A stretch of 64,000 nt of DNA, from the NCBI RefSeq assembly GCF_028769735.1, contig NC_088178.1:10442857-10506856 (forward strand), read 5' to 3'. Positions within the stretch are counted from its first letter, which is position 1. Each line of letters begins with the position of its first letter. Below the pieces are notes generated by a model that saw only the letters and a program-made list of their open reading frames with translations, was not told where the DNA came from and did not search any database. A program made the position numbers and the translations under genes. Below are positions 53,576 through 64,000 of this stretch, piece by piece. The DNA is from Zonotrichia leucophrys gambelii (lineage: Eukaryota > Chordata > Aves > Passeriformes > Passerellidae).

Positions 53576-53713
53576 TCACAGAATCACAGAATATTCTGAG
53601 TTGGAAAGGACCCACTAGGATCATCGACTCCAACTCTTAGGTGAATGGCCAATACAGGGATTGAACCCACAACCTTGGTGCTGTCTGCACCATGCTCCAA
53701 CACTGAGCTAATA
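53576..53713 (-). mobile_element. tRNA-Ile/CR1-tailed SINE (TguSINE1-like)
   Basis: On the minus strand the element starts with a tRNA-like head (about 53712-53656): an A-box-like TTAGCTCAG followed by TGTTGG, GAGCATGGTG, and a B-box GGTTCAATCC. This resembles tRNA-Ile. It is followed by a CR1-type 3' end (about 53655-53576) with 'gatgatcctagtgggtcctt' and a terminal repeated ATTCTGTG motif. A tRNA-Ile head with a CR1 tail is the architecture of the songbird TguSINE1 family. The A box carries a small insertion, so the copy is probably old and inactive. Confidence 0.88.
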
Positions 53714-55175
53714 AACCACTGTTTGTTTTTGCAATCTGCTGTCCTTGGAGGTAAATGATGTTTCATGGAATGGCTCTGGGTTGCAGCAGCAGTTGAAGGT
53801 GTTTATGATGTAGGTTTTCTCAAAAAGTGTTGATGCAATAATGATACTTGTTTAAGTCCTTTAAAATTCCCAATTTCCCCAGACACTATCCTGTGTTTAA
53901 TAACAGGATGAAAGAGCCCAATAGTACTAACCCCCATCCTGCAAAATGAACCTTCCTCCCCCAACACCCTGAGGACAGAACTGTGATATCCTCTCCTTTT
54001 TGCAGTATAGATTTCTGAATCAAATATTAATGCTAAGCATAATGTAAATGGGTTCATAAAGCTTAGAAGAGAGAGAGACAATGTTGATGGTTATCTAGGG
54101 CTATACTATTTCTCAAATTTACTGCATTAACATGCTAGTTAACAGAGGGCATGTAGCACTTAAAAGCTTACTGCTCAAGAATACTGAATGGCAAAAAAAC
54201 CATAGATGCTGTCAGATCACTGCAGTTGATTTACAAGCTTTTGGTTTTGAACTATAACCTCAGAAAAACAGCGAGAAAGATTGCAATAATCACAAATAAT
54301 GATCAAGCATTGAATTATGGCTTTGATAAATGCTTTCTAAATTGCAATGATAAACAAATTAGCACTCTTTTACTATGCAAAAAATAGGCACAGCTTGCTA
54401 TTAAAAGAACAAAAGGATCTAGTTTCTGTAGGTATTTAAGGTAAGTGTGGGACAAAATACAGGGCAGCAGACGATGGAGACTTAATCCCAAATGAACACT
54501 ATGGATATCATTCAAAAATTCAGCAATTCTCTGAATTGTCTCCATCCCCTGCCTGGAATGGAGGAGACCAGAATGAGATGCAAATCAGTGCATTTATCTA
54601 ATGAATAATGCAAATGAGTGTTCCTCTTATGGCATGGCAGTCTGCAGGAATCCTCTCTGCCTCACCTCACATTTCGTGTGGATTTAAGCACCATGTGTCA
54701 GAAGAAATTAGAGAACAGAATTGCCAAGAAATGACAAAGCCTTGGAGCCCCAAGTCAGTGCAGACAGCAAGGTACATTAAGATGCATAGTAGAGAGGAGG
54801 AGAGAGCAGACATCTCATTAAAATGAAAATGTTGCTATTTTTCCTTCACCTTGTTAATCAAATTGTATGACAATTTAATCAGCAATTATTTCTGTGGCTA
54901 CTAATTAGAAACATCCTCTAAAATGATACCAAGGTGGGATCTCAAAAACTTGCCAAAATCTTTGTTTGGCTATTTTTTTTTAATGCTGGTGTTATTTTAT
55001 CTCTCTGCTATCAGTTAACTGCATCAGCATTTTTCTCATAGCATCACAGAGCATACTGCATCTTATCCATTAGTCACAAGCCTTGCTGTAACTTTCCCTT
55101 AGCATCTAACATTACCCTCCAAAAATATACTCAAGCAAACAAATCTGAAGGCATGCAAGCCCTGAAAATCAACTC

Positions 55176-55195
55176 CTTTCCCCCTCCCCCCCCCC
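55176..55195. repeat. Pyrimidine/C10 tract
   Basis: A pyrimidine stretch that includes ten consecutive C at 55186-55195. It is G-rich on the minus strand, which is the NTNG1 transcript sense. Confidence 0.92.
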
Positions 55196-56557
55196 AATCA
55201 TATTTTGTCTGAATGTGTATGTGATTCAGAATCCAGGATGGATTTCATCTGCTTCATTAAAACCTCTCAGCATGTAGACCAGCTATGTTGCCGCAGCTGG
55301 CATCAAGTCCCTCCTCTTCATCATTGCACTGAGTCTTCAATCTGGAGATTTGTGAAATTTGTGCTTTTCTGACTGGTACTCTCTTAAAATACAGAGCTGG
55401 TATATCCAAATGAACAAAGCCATTTGTTCCCTGGACAACTTCTTAGTTATCACATACAGAGTAGTAAAGGACAGGGAATGCACAGAAACCAGAGGTCTGA
55501 GAATGCAGTTTGGCCAGGTTCTGTGAAGTCCAGTTTGGGGTGGAGGGAAATTGCCTCCCCCTTGGAAAGGGAAGTGCACCTCAAAGTTCTGAACTGTAAA
55601 GCTGAGAAATTGTTTTAATCACTGAACTTTGGGGTGCCCATTGTGTATATGATGCAACGTTAGTGCCGTGTTCCCATGGGTCACTGAGCCATGAACCAGC
55701 AGGCAACAAATTGTTGGTTTGATTCAGTGACCCATCAAAGAGATAAATCTATGTATTAAGCAAAAAAAGAGATTACAGATATCTTACTACATGCACTTCC
55801 AGGAAATGTGAAAAATAACCCAAACCAAAAAACAAAACTAAACTCCAACCCTTTTTTCTCACAAGCTGACAAAGACATCATCGTTATTTATAGTTGTGCT
55901 TCAGTTCATCAGTTGGAGGCACACTGCAGAAGATGCTAAAGCACTAGCGACATTGTACTAAATTAAGAGCTTGCAGTTTTTTTATAATAGTTGAAAGCAA
56001 AGCTATTTCTCCACTGGGCAGCTTGTTGCAAACTCCACAATACTGGGAAAAAATGGTGTATTATTTTGATGGATTTTCTCTCAGGTCAATCCTAGTGAAT
56101 CAAGGGGGAATTGCCTGGGATGCAGGTCTACAAGGAATTTGGTGTGAACTCCATGAAAATGTGACTTGCAGTCAGTAGCATTTTCACTCTCTTAAATTAG
56201 AAGAACACGGGTAGGTTCTCTGCTCCTGTTCCTGTTGGCAGTTACCATGCCAGAAATATACAGAGAGTTTAGGTTTCTTATAGCAAGGGCAATGGTAGCT
56301 ACAGCGAAAAAAACACTGTTAAAGCAAACTAAGACGTTGATTTGAAGCAAGGAGACAATTAAAGCACAGCCTTTCTGAAAGAGTAATAAAAATGTCACTG
56401 CAAATGACAGATTGTTACAAGTCCTTGGCTTCTTCCTAGCACTGCAATAGAATACGGTGTTAAATCAGTTCCCAGAGATTATTAGTCGTATATGTTATTT
56501 TCCCAAACTCAAGGAACTCAGTATCATTTCATAAATCAACTGCGGGTTAAAATTAGA

Positions 56558-56571
56558 TTTTTTTTTTTTTT
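56558..56571. repeat. T14 homopolymer
   Basis: A run of 14 T in an AT-rich context. No adjacent element recognised. Confidence 0.93.
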
Positions 56572-59136
56572 ACAACCTTAGTTGTGTGACCATTGTACAT
56601 ACAATTAGCAAAGAAAATTAGATAAAAAATATAGCTGAAACCTGACTCATCAAACTTGAAAAAGCTAAAAACATTCCACCAAAAACCCAAACCAAATTGG
56701 AAAACAGCTCTTTTCTATGACTTCTTAATGCTTGTGAGTTTCATTGACTGCAGAATAAGACGCTGAGACAAAGATATTGGAGGAGGATATAGGAGTAGGA
56801 ATGGACTCTCATTTCTCATTAGCCTAAAGTTCTGTAAAGTAGCTCTAAGGTCTTCCTGTATTTTGTTGTGCTTACTATCTGTACTGCTTTTTCTGTATCA
56901 AGCATTAAGAAACCTAGGCCAGAAAACTGTAAGTAATTAAAGCCAATAATAACTGAACCCCATCACCGGGCATGTGAAGATCTCCAATGTGCAGGCTGGA
57001 AATAAGTTTCTGTGTTGTCAGGTACAGTGGTATTGCAGGCTCAACTCTAAGTCTGTCTGTCGGGGGTGTTTCTGGGCCAGATAACGTCTTCTAACAAAGT
57101 CTCAGTGACAATACTGTTAGAATCTCACATGCCTTTCTTATGTGGCAGAAAGCTGACTTCTACTGGAAACAAATTATCCAAGAACCCTTTGAGTTCCATG
57201 GAAGGGATCTCTGTTAGCATCTTCTGAGATGAAACATTGCTGTGTGAATGGCTTGCTAGGGGGGGCTGCAGCACCCCTAGAACACTCTGGTGTGTGTTGG
57301 ATACAGGGCAGGCTGTGCCACCAAGACCAGCATTCCCTTGTGGGTTCCCTACTAGCTCAGATGAGGAGGTTTATTGTCCTCTTCTTCAGCAGCTGCCCTT
57401 TGCTACAGCCGCACTGCCAATGTTCACACGTGTTGCAGCAAAATGCTGTGCACGTGATCCTTGGTTAAGAGGGGTAACTTTGAATTACAAAGTGTTTCCA
57501 ATTTATTTAATCACTGTAAAAGTAAACTTGTTCTGCTCCTCCTGTGATGCTTTATACAGCTCATAATTATCAACAAAGCAATTACTAAGAGTAAAGGCAG
57601 TGACAGCAAAGGTTTGCTCAGCATTGCCCTTACATCTGCTTTCTGTGGCCTTGGTGGTTGGCTGGCTGAAAGACAAAAAAATCAACTGTGGCTTACATGA
57701 CAGGAGTTGAGAGAAGCTCATGTACGGTGGTGTCATCAAGAAAATGTTGAACAGGTCATCACAGGCACAGATGCCATTCATCCCTGTAATAATTTTGTGA
57801 AGAACATTTTTCTTCTTGGTCAGCTCCTGTAAATCTTCTTTTGAAGTTAGGAGAACTGGCCTGACAGGAGGAGGATGTTGATGGCTGCATTAATAGAGGT
57901 GTAATGACCTTGAGGATGGGAACTGAAAAAAGCCCCTGTTACTAAGGTAAAACTCAGCGATGCCCTGCTGCTTTCTGATTTTTGTTTCTGACTTAGGCAC
58001 AATTTTATTATTCCAAACCCATCACTTAGTAGTACGATGGCCTTGACATGATACAATCATCAGAACAAGATTTACTTCAAATTCTTGGCCAGATTGTTAT
58101 TGATTGGGAGAGTCAAACACTGCTTTGTAAAAGGGCCATGTCTGCTTTTTCTGAGCTCCTGCAATGTATTTACTGTCCTAGAGAGTGAGCACCTGGGAAA
58201 AGCAGCATGGTGAGCAGGTCCTCATCAACCAATCAGCATTCCTGCACAATCTTTTCCCATTCTAGTGCTGAACTCTTTAAACTTAGAAAACATCTAGAAA
58301 AGACTTTACCTTACCCATCTGAAGTCCACAGATTAGATATGTGTGGTCTGTACCGTTTCCAAAAAGAATATTATCCAAATAGGATATCAGAATTCTATGT
58401 AAGAACAAGCCCATCAGCCCTGGTGGCCTCTCAAGGTGCAGAACATTAAAGGTGTGACAAGACAGGGATGCAGACAGAAGGAAGGCAGGCAGGCCCTTCT
58501 GTTCTTTGGAACAACTCCCCATGTCTCTCTTCAGTCTTTGTTTTCTCCCCCCTTTTCAAGACAGGGAGAGAGGGGCTGGCACCCTGGAGGGCAGCATGGA
58601 CTGCACAAGTGGCAGATGTGTGAGAGCTGCCTGCCACACCATCCCATTAAATGTACGTACACTTTACACCAGCTGAGGACTTGTAGACTGTAAAAGAGGG
58701 AAAACAATTGTCTGTATGGCTTCAAAAAAACTCAAACCAACCCCATCTGGCATTTCAGGTATCAGTCCACTGTTTAACATTGAAAAAGTGGCATACTTTC
58801 TATAAAGGCTTAAAATCTGACAAAATGTTCTGCTGAAACCCCCACCTTGTCTGATTAACAAAGGAAGGGCAACTGTTGTAGTATTTTCTGAGACCTGTTT
58901 TTAAACTTATAAAACTTGAAGTTCATGATTGATGATGCCTGGCTAATGTTTGAGTGCTACAAGCAATAATGGTGCAGTTATGGAGAACTATGGGATGATT
59001 AGTCAATAATAGTCGTCTGTCCTTTTCAATTATTTACAAATAATCCAGGAGATGCATAAAGCTAAAATAGAATATTTAAATATGCAAACCCTGTTAAGTA
59101 TTTTGTCTATGTATCCTAGCTGCCACCTTCCCGATA

Positions 59137-59210
59137 GATGCTTTCAGCGTATTCTTGTATGCCCCAAAACCAAGATGCTTTCAGTGTATTCTTGTATGCC
59201 CCAAAACCAA
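59137..59210. repeat. 37-bp tandem duplication
   Basis: Units 59137-59173 and 59174-59210 (starting gatgctttcag, ending ccaaaaccaa) are adjacent and differ at one base (C versus T). The near identity indicates a recent local duplication. As 37 is not a multiple of three it shifts any frame, which argues against coding function. Confidence 0.95.
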
Positions 59211-62200
59211 GAAAAGATGGATAATGTCCCATTCTCCAAAACTTGTTTTGTCACTAGGGACAAAGAGCCTTGCACTGAAGATCACAACGGCTGAACTAAT
59301 CCAAAACCCACTACCAATAAAATGAGTAAAGAAGATTTTAAAACTGAAAATGCTGGAAATAATTGAACTTCAGTGAAATTGCTTCTGACAAGAAAAATAT
59401 TAGAATATAAAGGCATACAGTTAAGAAGGTTTTATGGTTTCTAGTTGAGCGTTTCAAACAGGTACAGTGCAGAGGGTAGTGCTCACTACTGAGGAAGCTG
59501 CATTTTGTTGCTATCCATTGTTGTCAGTAGGAGTCCTTCTGTTGCCTAACACAGGACACGTTAATTTCAATGGAAGATTGTATTTTAAGCCCTGTTGATG
59601 TAAAGTCAAACATTAGCTCTTAGGCATGAAATATACATGACGAGTCACTTCTAATTTCCCTTTAGTTATTGAAGTGTATCTTTTTTAAAAAATCAAAGCC
59701 ACTGCTTCAGATGACAAAAAGCTTCTGTGTTTTTAACATTTTATTTTCAAAGGCTTATCCCACTTCTTTTTCAGGAAAATAGGGTTTTCAGCTGCAAACA
59801 TGCTGGCAAAAATTTACCCCACTAATTTAGTGAGGGAAGCTCCAATGCTTGAACCCCTTAAACTCGTTACTTAATGTGTCTGGAAGTCTGAATCAACCCT
59901 TGTGAAGTGAGACACCTTGCTAGGATATTTCTGCAGGCTATCCCTACAGTATTTATACTACTTGGCAGATCCATATGGTCAAGGAAGCCAAGAGGCATGT
60001 CAGTCTGCAAGCCTGTGTTAAAAATAGAGGAGGAAAACAGCACGTGTAGAAAAAGTTGTTTTAGCCGTTAGAAAATTGCATTCTGTACTCTTTTTTCCCC
60101 TACAGCTATGCGCGTTGCAGATTTTAGAGGATGAGGGCTTTTGTGTAGTTGTTTGCTATTCCTTTTTATTTATTTTTTACCATCTCCCCACCCCCAGTCA
60201 CTTGTAAATGTCACCCACAAGTAGCTCTGTTTCTTGTTTTTACTAGAGGAAAACGTCTTATGAGCAGGTGTAGCTGGTAAAAATCAAATTCATGAGTTAA
60301 AATGTGGCTCGTGACAGTTTTACAGATAAAAATCTAAAATGCACCAAGATGTTGGAAAGACATGGCATGTACATTTAAGAAAATGCTCCTCTCATCATAA
60401 TGGTGTCTTCTTTTAGAGGTTTTACAAATACTTAGCTATAAAAATTCTCTCTGGGCTGAAGCCTGACATAAAATATCCCTGATATAGTACAAGTTCTTGC
60501 TTGTAGTAAATATAATTAAAATTCACTTGCACCCTTTTCTTTCCTCCCCTTTTTTTATTCCTAAATTCCATATAAACAATCTGCCTAAAGAACTAGAAGA
60601 TGAGAAATAAAACCATTTTCCAGAAAATACAACACATCAAACATCAAAGCTACATGAAATCACTTATGCACGTTGCCAAGTCAGCTCAATGCCAAGGATT
60701 TTTCTGTCCTTAGCTATATTTGTACTTGTAGATCAAGATGATGTCACCACAAGTGACCTGTGAAAACACGAATTTCCATACCTAAAATGTCTACAACAGT
60801 AATTGTTTCTACAAGTAAACTGGGTACAGAGCTACCTATTTTTTAACTAGGGAGACTAGTGTTCCAGTGTGCACAGCAATCTGCATCTCATCACTCAATA
60901 GTATCTGGGATTATTTTTTATTTTCATATTCAGGCAGTACTCATAGGCCTTGAAACAAGTCAAGAAATATTTGGATTAGCAGATCTCTCATCCGGTTTTA
61001 GCTACTCTTAAATAGGTATGTTATTTTATGTATTGGAAATGGCAGTTTTGGCAAAGCAGTATCAGTATTAAAAAAAGAAAAGTGGCAGTGGTACTCATGC
61101 TAAAATTGACCAGCTCCCACAGATTCAGCCCTTTCTAAACTCGGTGGGTAAAAATAAATGACAGGTTTTCATCCTCACATAATGAGATGGGTAATTTCCA
61201 TACCTTGTCAGGAGGAATTGCTAATGCCTGTCTGTATTTCTCCCCCTCTGCTTCCCAGCATAAAGCAGAAGGGATGAAAGTGCAGATTATCATCGCAGTT
61301 TGTACATTTATTTTTTCTTGAATGAATGAAGGTGATTTGAGTTGCATTAGGACTGGATGCTTTATAAGTAACATAAACATCTAAATGTTAAAATCATTAC
61401 TCGAGAGTCAACTTACTGATTTCTTCCTTCTCAAAAAGGACTCTGGGGAGCCCACTAACCAGAATGGTTGTCCTGGTGTACACTAGGTTTGTAGAATTCT
61501 CAGCTGAGTTCACTTGGCTTTGTTTCAACAAGATGCTTACAAATGGAAATTTTAATATATGGAAGTGCCTCAGGAACTTGCATTTGGTTTCCAATGATTC
61601 TTAGCTTTTACAAAGTACAAGCACTGCAAGAAAAAGACATGAAACTCTGGGGTTCAGAGACATTTAGCTACTAAATGGAGATGGAAAAATATGTTTATCC
61701 AGATAATTTGAACAAACCTGAGCAGCATAAAACTATGGCTGCTCAGTTCTGCCAAGTAAATCCAAAATTCACATTTTGAGACTTGTCTACCACAGTGGGA
61801 AGAAATATAATATCATGCTCCTTGTACAGTGTCCTCAGCCTGCACACTCCCTTGGGACTGAGGGCATCGTGCCCCTGACCAAAATGTGTGAAAGCAAACT
61901 GAGGGAGTGATGCTGCAGCTCCGCTCCTCCGGCTGCCTGCGTGACACCGGCAGCTTAGGAGCCAAAGGTCACTCTGCTCAAAGGAGGATTTGCCATCCTG
62001 GAAAAATCCTAAGTTGAGGCTTTCTAGCAGAGAAGAAATGGGGTCACCCAGCTCTGCCTCCCGTCAGTGCAGGAGGGATGTGCTGTCCTGCCCTGGCCGA
62101 GGAGCACCAGCTGGGGTGTGCTGCTGTACTGCACCGTCCCTGCTCCCCAGCAAATCTGGTCAGGAGCCCCTCTGCAGTGAGCCACGGGCTTCAGGTCACC

Positions 62201-63306
62201 TCTGCCTCACCAGCAGCAGTTCAAATTATGACAGGGCCAGTAAATATTTTATTTATAAAGCAGTATTATTTTACTTCACTAAAGGTGCTGCTGAGGGGAT
62301 GTTTCTGGTCCAACTGCATTGACAGCAAGCCATTCACATTCAACATGAATGTCTTGGAATTTATTTTATAGTGGAAGATATTTATTTCTTTACAAAATTG
62401 GTGTTGCTGGTTCCATACTCAAACAAGGCCAAAACTCCAAGTTTCCACAGAGTACTTGGGTATCTTACTCCACGTACCCATCTCAGTGCTTTGGGGGGCT
62501 CAGGGAGGATGGAGCAGTGGGGGGAGGCACCACCTCAGGTATTTTAAAGAACCTCATCCAGAGAGCCACAATCTCCCCCTGCATGGTTCCTTGCTTCTTA
62601 AGATCAATTCTTATTTTAATAAATGTCTAAAAATGTCCACTCTTCCCAGCTCATTTCAGGGGAAAAGCAAACCAAACTGGAAGAGTAAGTAGTAAATGGA
62701 ATAAAGGCAATGCTAGAAAATGCTAACAGCTGCTCTTACAAAGTGTATTTACAAAATATAAATCTACTTAAAAGGATGCTCTTCTACACATACTAGTGAC
62801 ATGTGCTTTAAAACGGCAACTGAAAATATGTAGAAACCGTATATTTTGTTTAGGATCCCTGTTTTACCCTCAAATATTTTTAACAACTGAAGTACTTTGT
62901 GGGTGTGCTTTTGTTTTGTTTCAGGCTTGAAAACATTCCAATACCCAAAGTGTAACTGAGGAGGAAAAAAAAAAGGCAACTGGACAGAGTGTTGTTAAAG
63001 ATTTACTGGAGCATCTTGATATGTGATAATGAATAAAATGCAAATCTGCTTTACTACCAATCCTTGGTTTTGATTTATGAGCAATTATTAATTTTTAGAT
63101 TGCTTCCAGTTGGATGAACATAGAGATTTTACCAAACTATTTTTTTATTCCTGCTGTCACTAAGTATATACCCATCTTTTTAAATCTTGTAGGAAACCAA
63201 GGAATCCTTTCCCATGAGAACCAAGGAGCCTTTGCAGAGTGTACAGCAGGTGCTGCCAGAGGCACAGGTAGGCTGACGTGTGGTGCTGCCCAGTGGGAGG
63301 GAGCTG

Positions 63307-63404
63307 GGGGACAGCACAGGGACAGTCTGTGACCCATGGGGACAGAGAGATGGGGACAGTCCGTGACCCATGGGGACAGACAGACAGGGACCGTCCGTAC
63401 CCCT
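63307..63404. repeat. G-rich tandem repeat of about 34 bp, three units
   Basis: Three imperfect units begin GGGGACAG at 63307, 63338 and 63372 and end with a GTCTGTGACCCAT-like segment. Unit lengths are 31, 34 and 33 bp, and internal GACA repeats vary. This is a short minisatellite that is likely length-variable between individuals. Confidence 0.88.
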
Positions 63405-64000
63405 GGTGTCCCTCCTACCCCACTGGCTGCTGAGGGGCTCAGTGGGGCTGGATGGGAACAGCCTCAGCAGTGGGGCTGAGCTCTCCTACCCTGCTGGGGA
63501 CAAGCCAACAGGGGCAGGGCGGAAGCTTTCAGGTCTCAGAGTATTACGAATTAAATGCAATGCAATGAAATGTTTAGTGACTTAAGAGGAGGCACCAAAA
63601 TAAAAACCCCTCTCTCTGAAGTGTAAGGTGCTCTACAGTGACAAAGCAACAGCTGTAATAATTATGTGCCCAAAGAGTTCAAATTAGATGAATGCAGATG
63701 TTGTAAATGAGGTCTGCAGTAACTTTGAGCTGTACATACTTTAGAAATATACAACTATGAAAATCCACTTTAAACCAGACAGTAGCAAGAGCTTAATCTT
63801 TAACTTCCTGTTCCCATTCTACCCCATGCTATCTAGTAAGACTATACAGATAGAATCCTTTGTTTTTACTCAAATTTAGCTCATAAAAGATAAAAGCTTT
63901 TTTCTTAACAGCATCTTTTAATCATATTGCACAACACTGTTTTAAAATGTCTCATTTGAGAAAGTATGTATAATGCCAAAATGCTATCAAAAATAATTTT

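Larger units (their letters stand above)
53716..64000 (-). other. NTNG1: NTNG1 upstream intron, fourth segment
   Basis: Intronic sequence continuing beyond the window. It contains a C10 tract (55186-55195), a T14 tract (56558-56571), a 37-bp tandem duplication (59137-59210), a G-rich patch (62493-62527) and a 34-bp tandem repeat (63307-63404). The signal-peptide exon of NTNG1 was not found, so this intron is longer than 49.5 kb. Confidence 0.8.

Noticed and set aside
53656..53713. A functional tRNA-Ile gene
   Set aside because: The tRNA-like part has a disrupted A-box region, does not form a full cloverleaf and is fused to a CR1-type tail, so it is the head of a SINE.
53584..53766. 60-codon minus-strand frame
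   Set aside because: It lies across the tRNA-headed SINE and its flank, so it is not a gene.
1..64000. CRISPR arrays, operons, phage or other novel multi-gene system
   Set aside because: No regularly spaced repeats, no clustered coding frames, and a clear vertebrate intron-exon structure with avian retroposons.

Overview
The window is vertebrate nuclear DNA, almost certainly from a bird and probably a songbird. It is AT-rich, has few repeats, contains no bacterial-style gene arrangement, and carries avian-type retroposons: a 5'-truncated CR1 LINE 3' end near 50.49-50.97 kb, a tRNA-Ile-headed SINE with a CR1-like tail near 53.58-53.71 kb (the structure of the songbird TguSINE1 family), and a piece of an endogenous-retrovirus LTR near 31.21-31.41 kb of a type I recognise from songbird genomes. 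The order-level assignment is an inference from these repeats.

The only protein-coding gene I can support is netrin-G1 (NTNG1, laminet-1), on the minus strand. One coding exon is present, 14469 down to 13829 (641 bp). It encodes about 213 residues of the laminin N-terminal (LamNT) domain and has a clean acceptor (polypyrimidine tract plus AG) and a strong GT donor. The upstream exon (signal peptide and start of LamNT) and the downstream exon (first laminin-EGF repeat) were looked for and not found, so they should lie beyond 64000 and before 1 respectively. The remaining 63 kb is intron: about 13.8 kb of the intron after the exon (1-13828) and about 49.5 kb of the intron before it (14470-64000).

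The introns hold the repeats above; a much older, decayed CR1/L3-type LINE reverse-transcriptase remnant near 48.06-48.31 kb; a TATA/CATA-type microsatellite at 27.23-27.32 kb; several homopolymer and polypyrimidine tracts; small tandem repeats at 1-48, 59137-59210 and 63307-63404; and some perfect inverted repeats (31.93, 44.95, 45.28 and 49.03 kb). Several AT-rich blocks full of TAAT/ATTA and TTAATTAA cores (about 10.8-11.1, 19.3-19.5, 45.2-45.75 and 53.1-53.25 kb) look like the conserved non-coding enhancers expected in a neuronal axon-guidance gene. Conservation cannot be seen from a single sequence, so these are candidates only.

No operon, CRISPR array, phage or other novel multi-gene system was found. 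Apart from the NTNG1 exon, the open reading frames have no recognisable domains, and their lengths fit chance for 64 kb of intron. The observations most worth checking are the ancient LINE remnant, the CpG-bearing hairpin block at 45.2-45.4 kb, the 24-bp near-perfect palindrome at 31.93 kb and the candidate conserved blocks.
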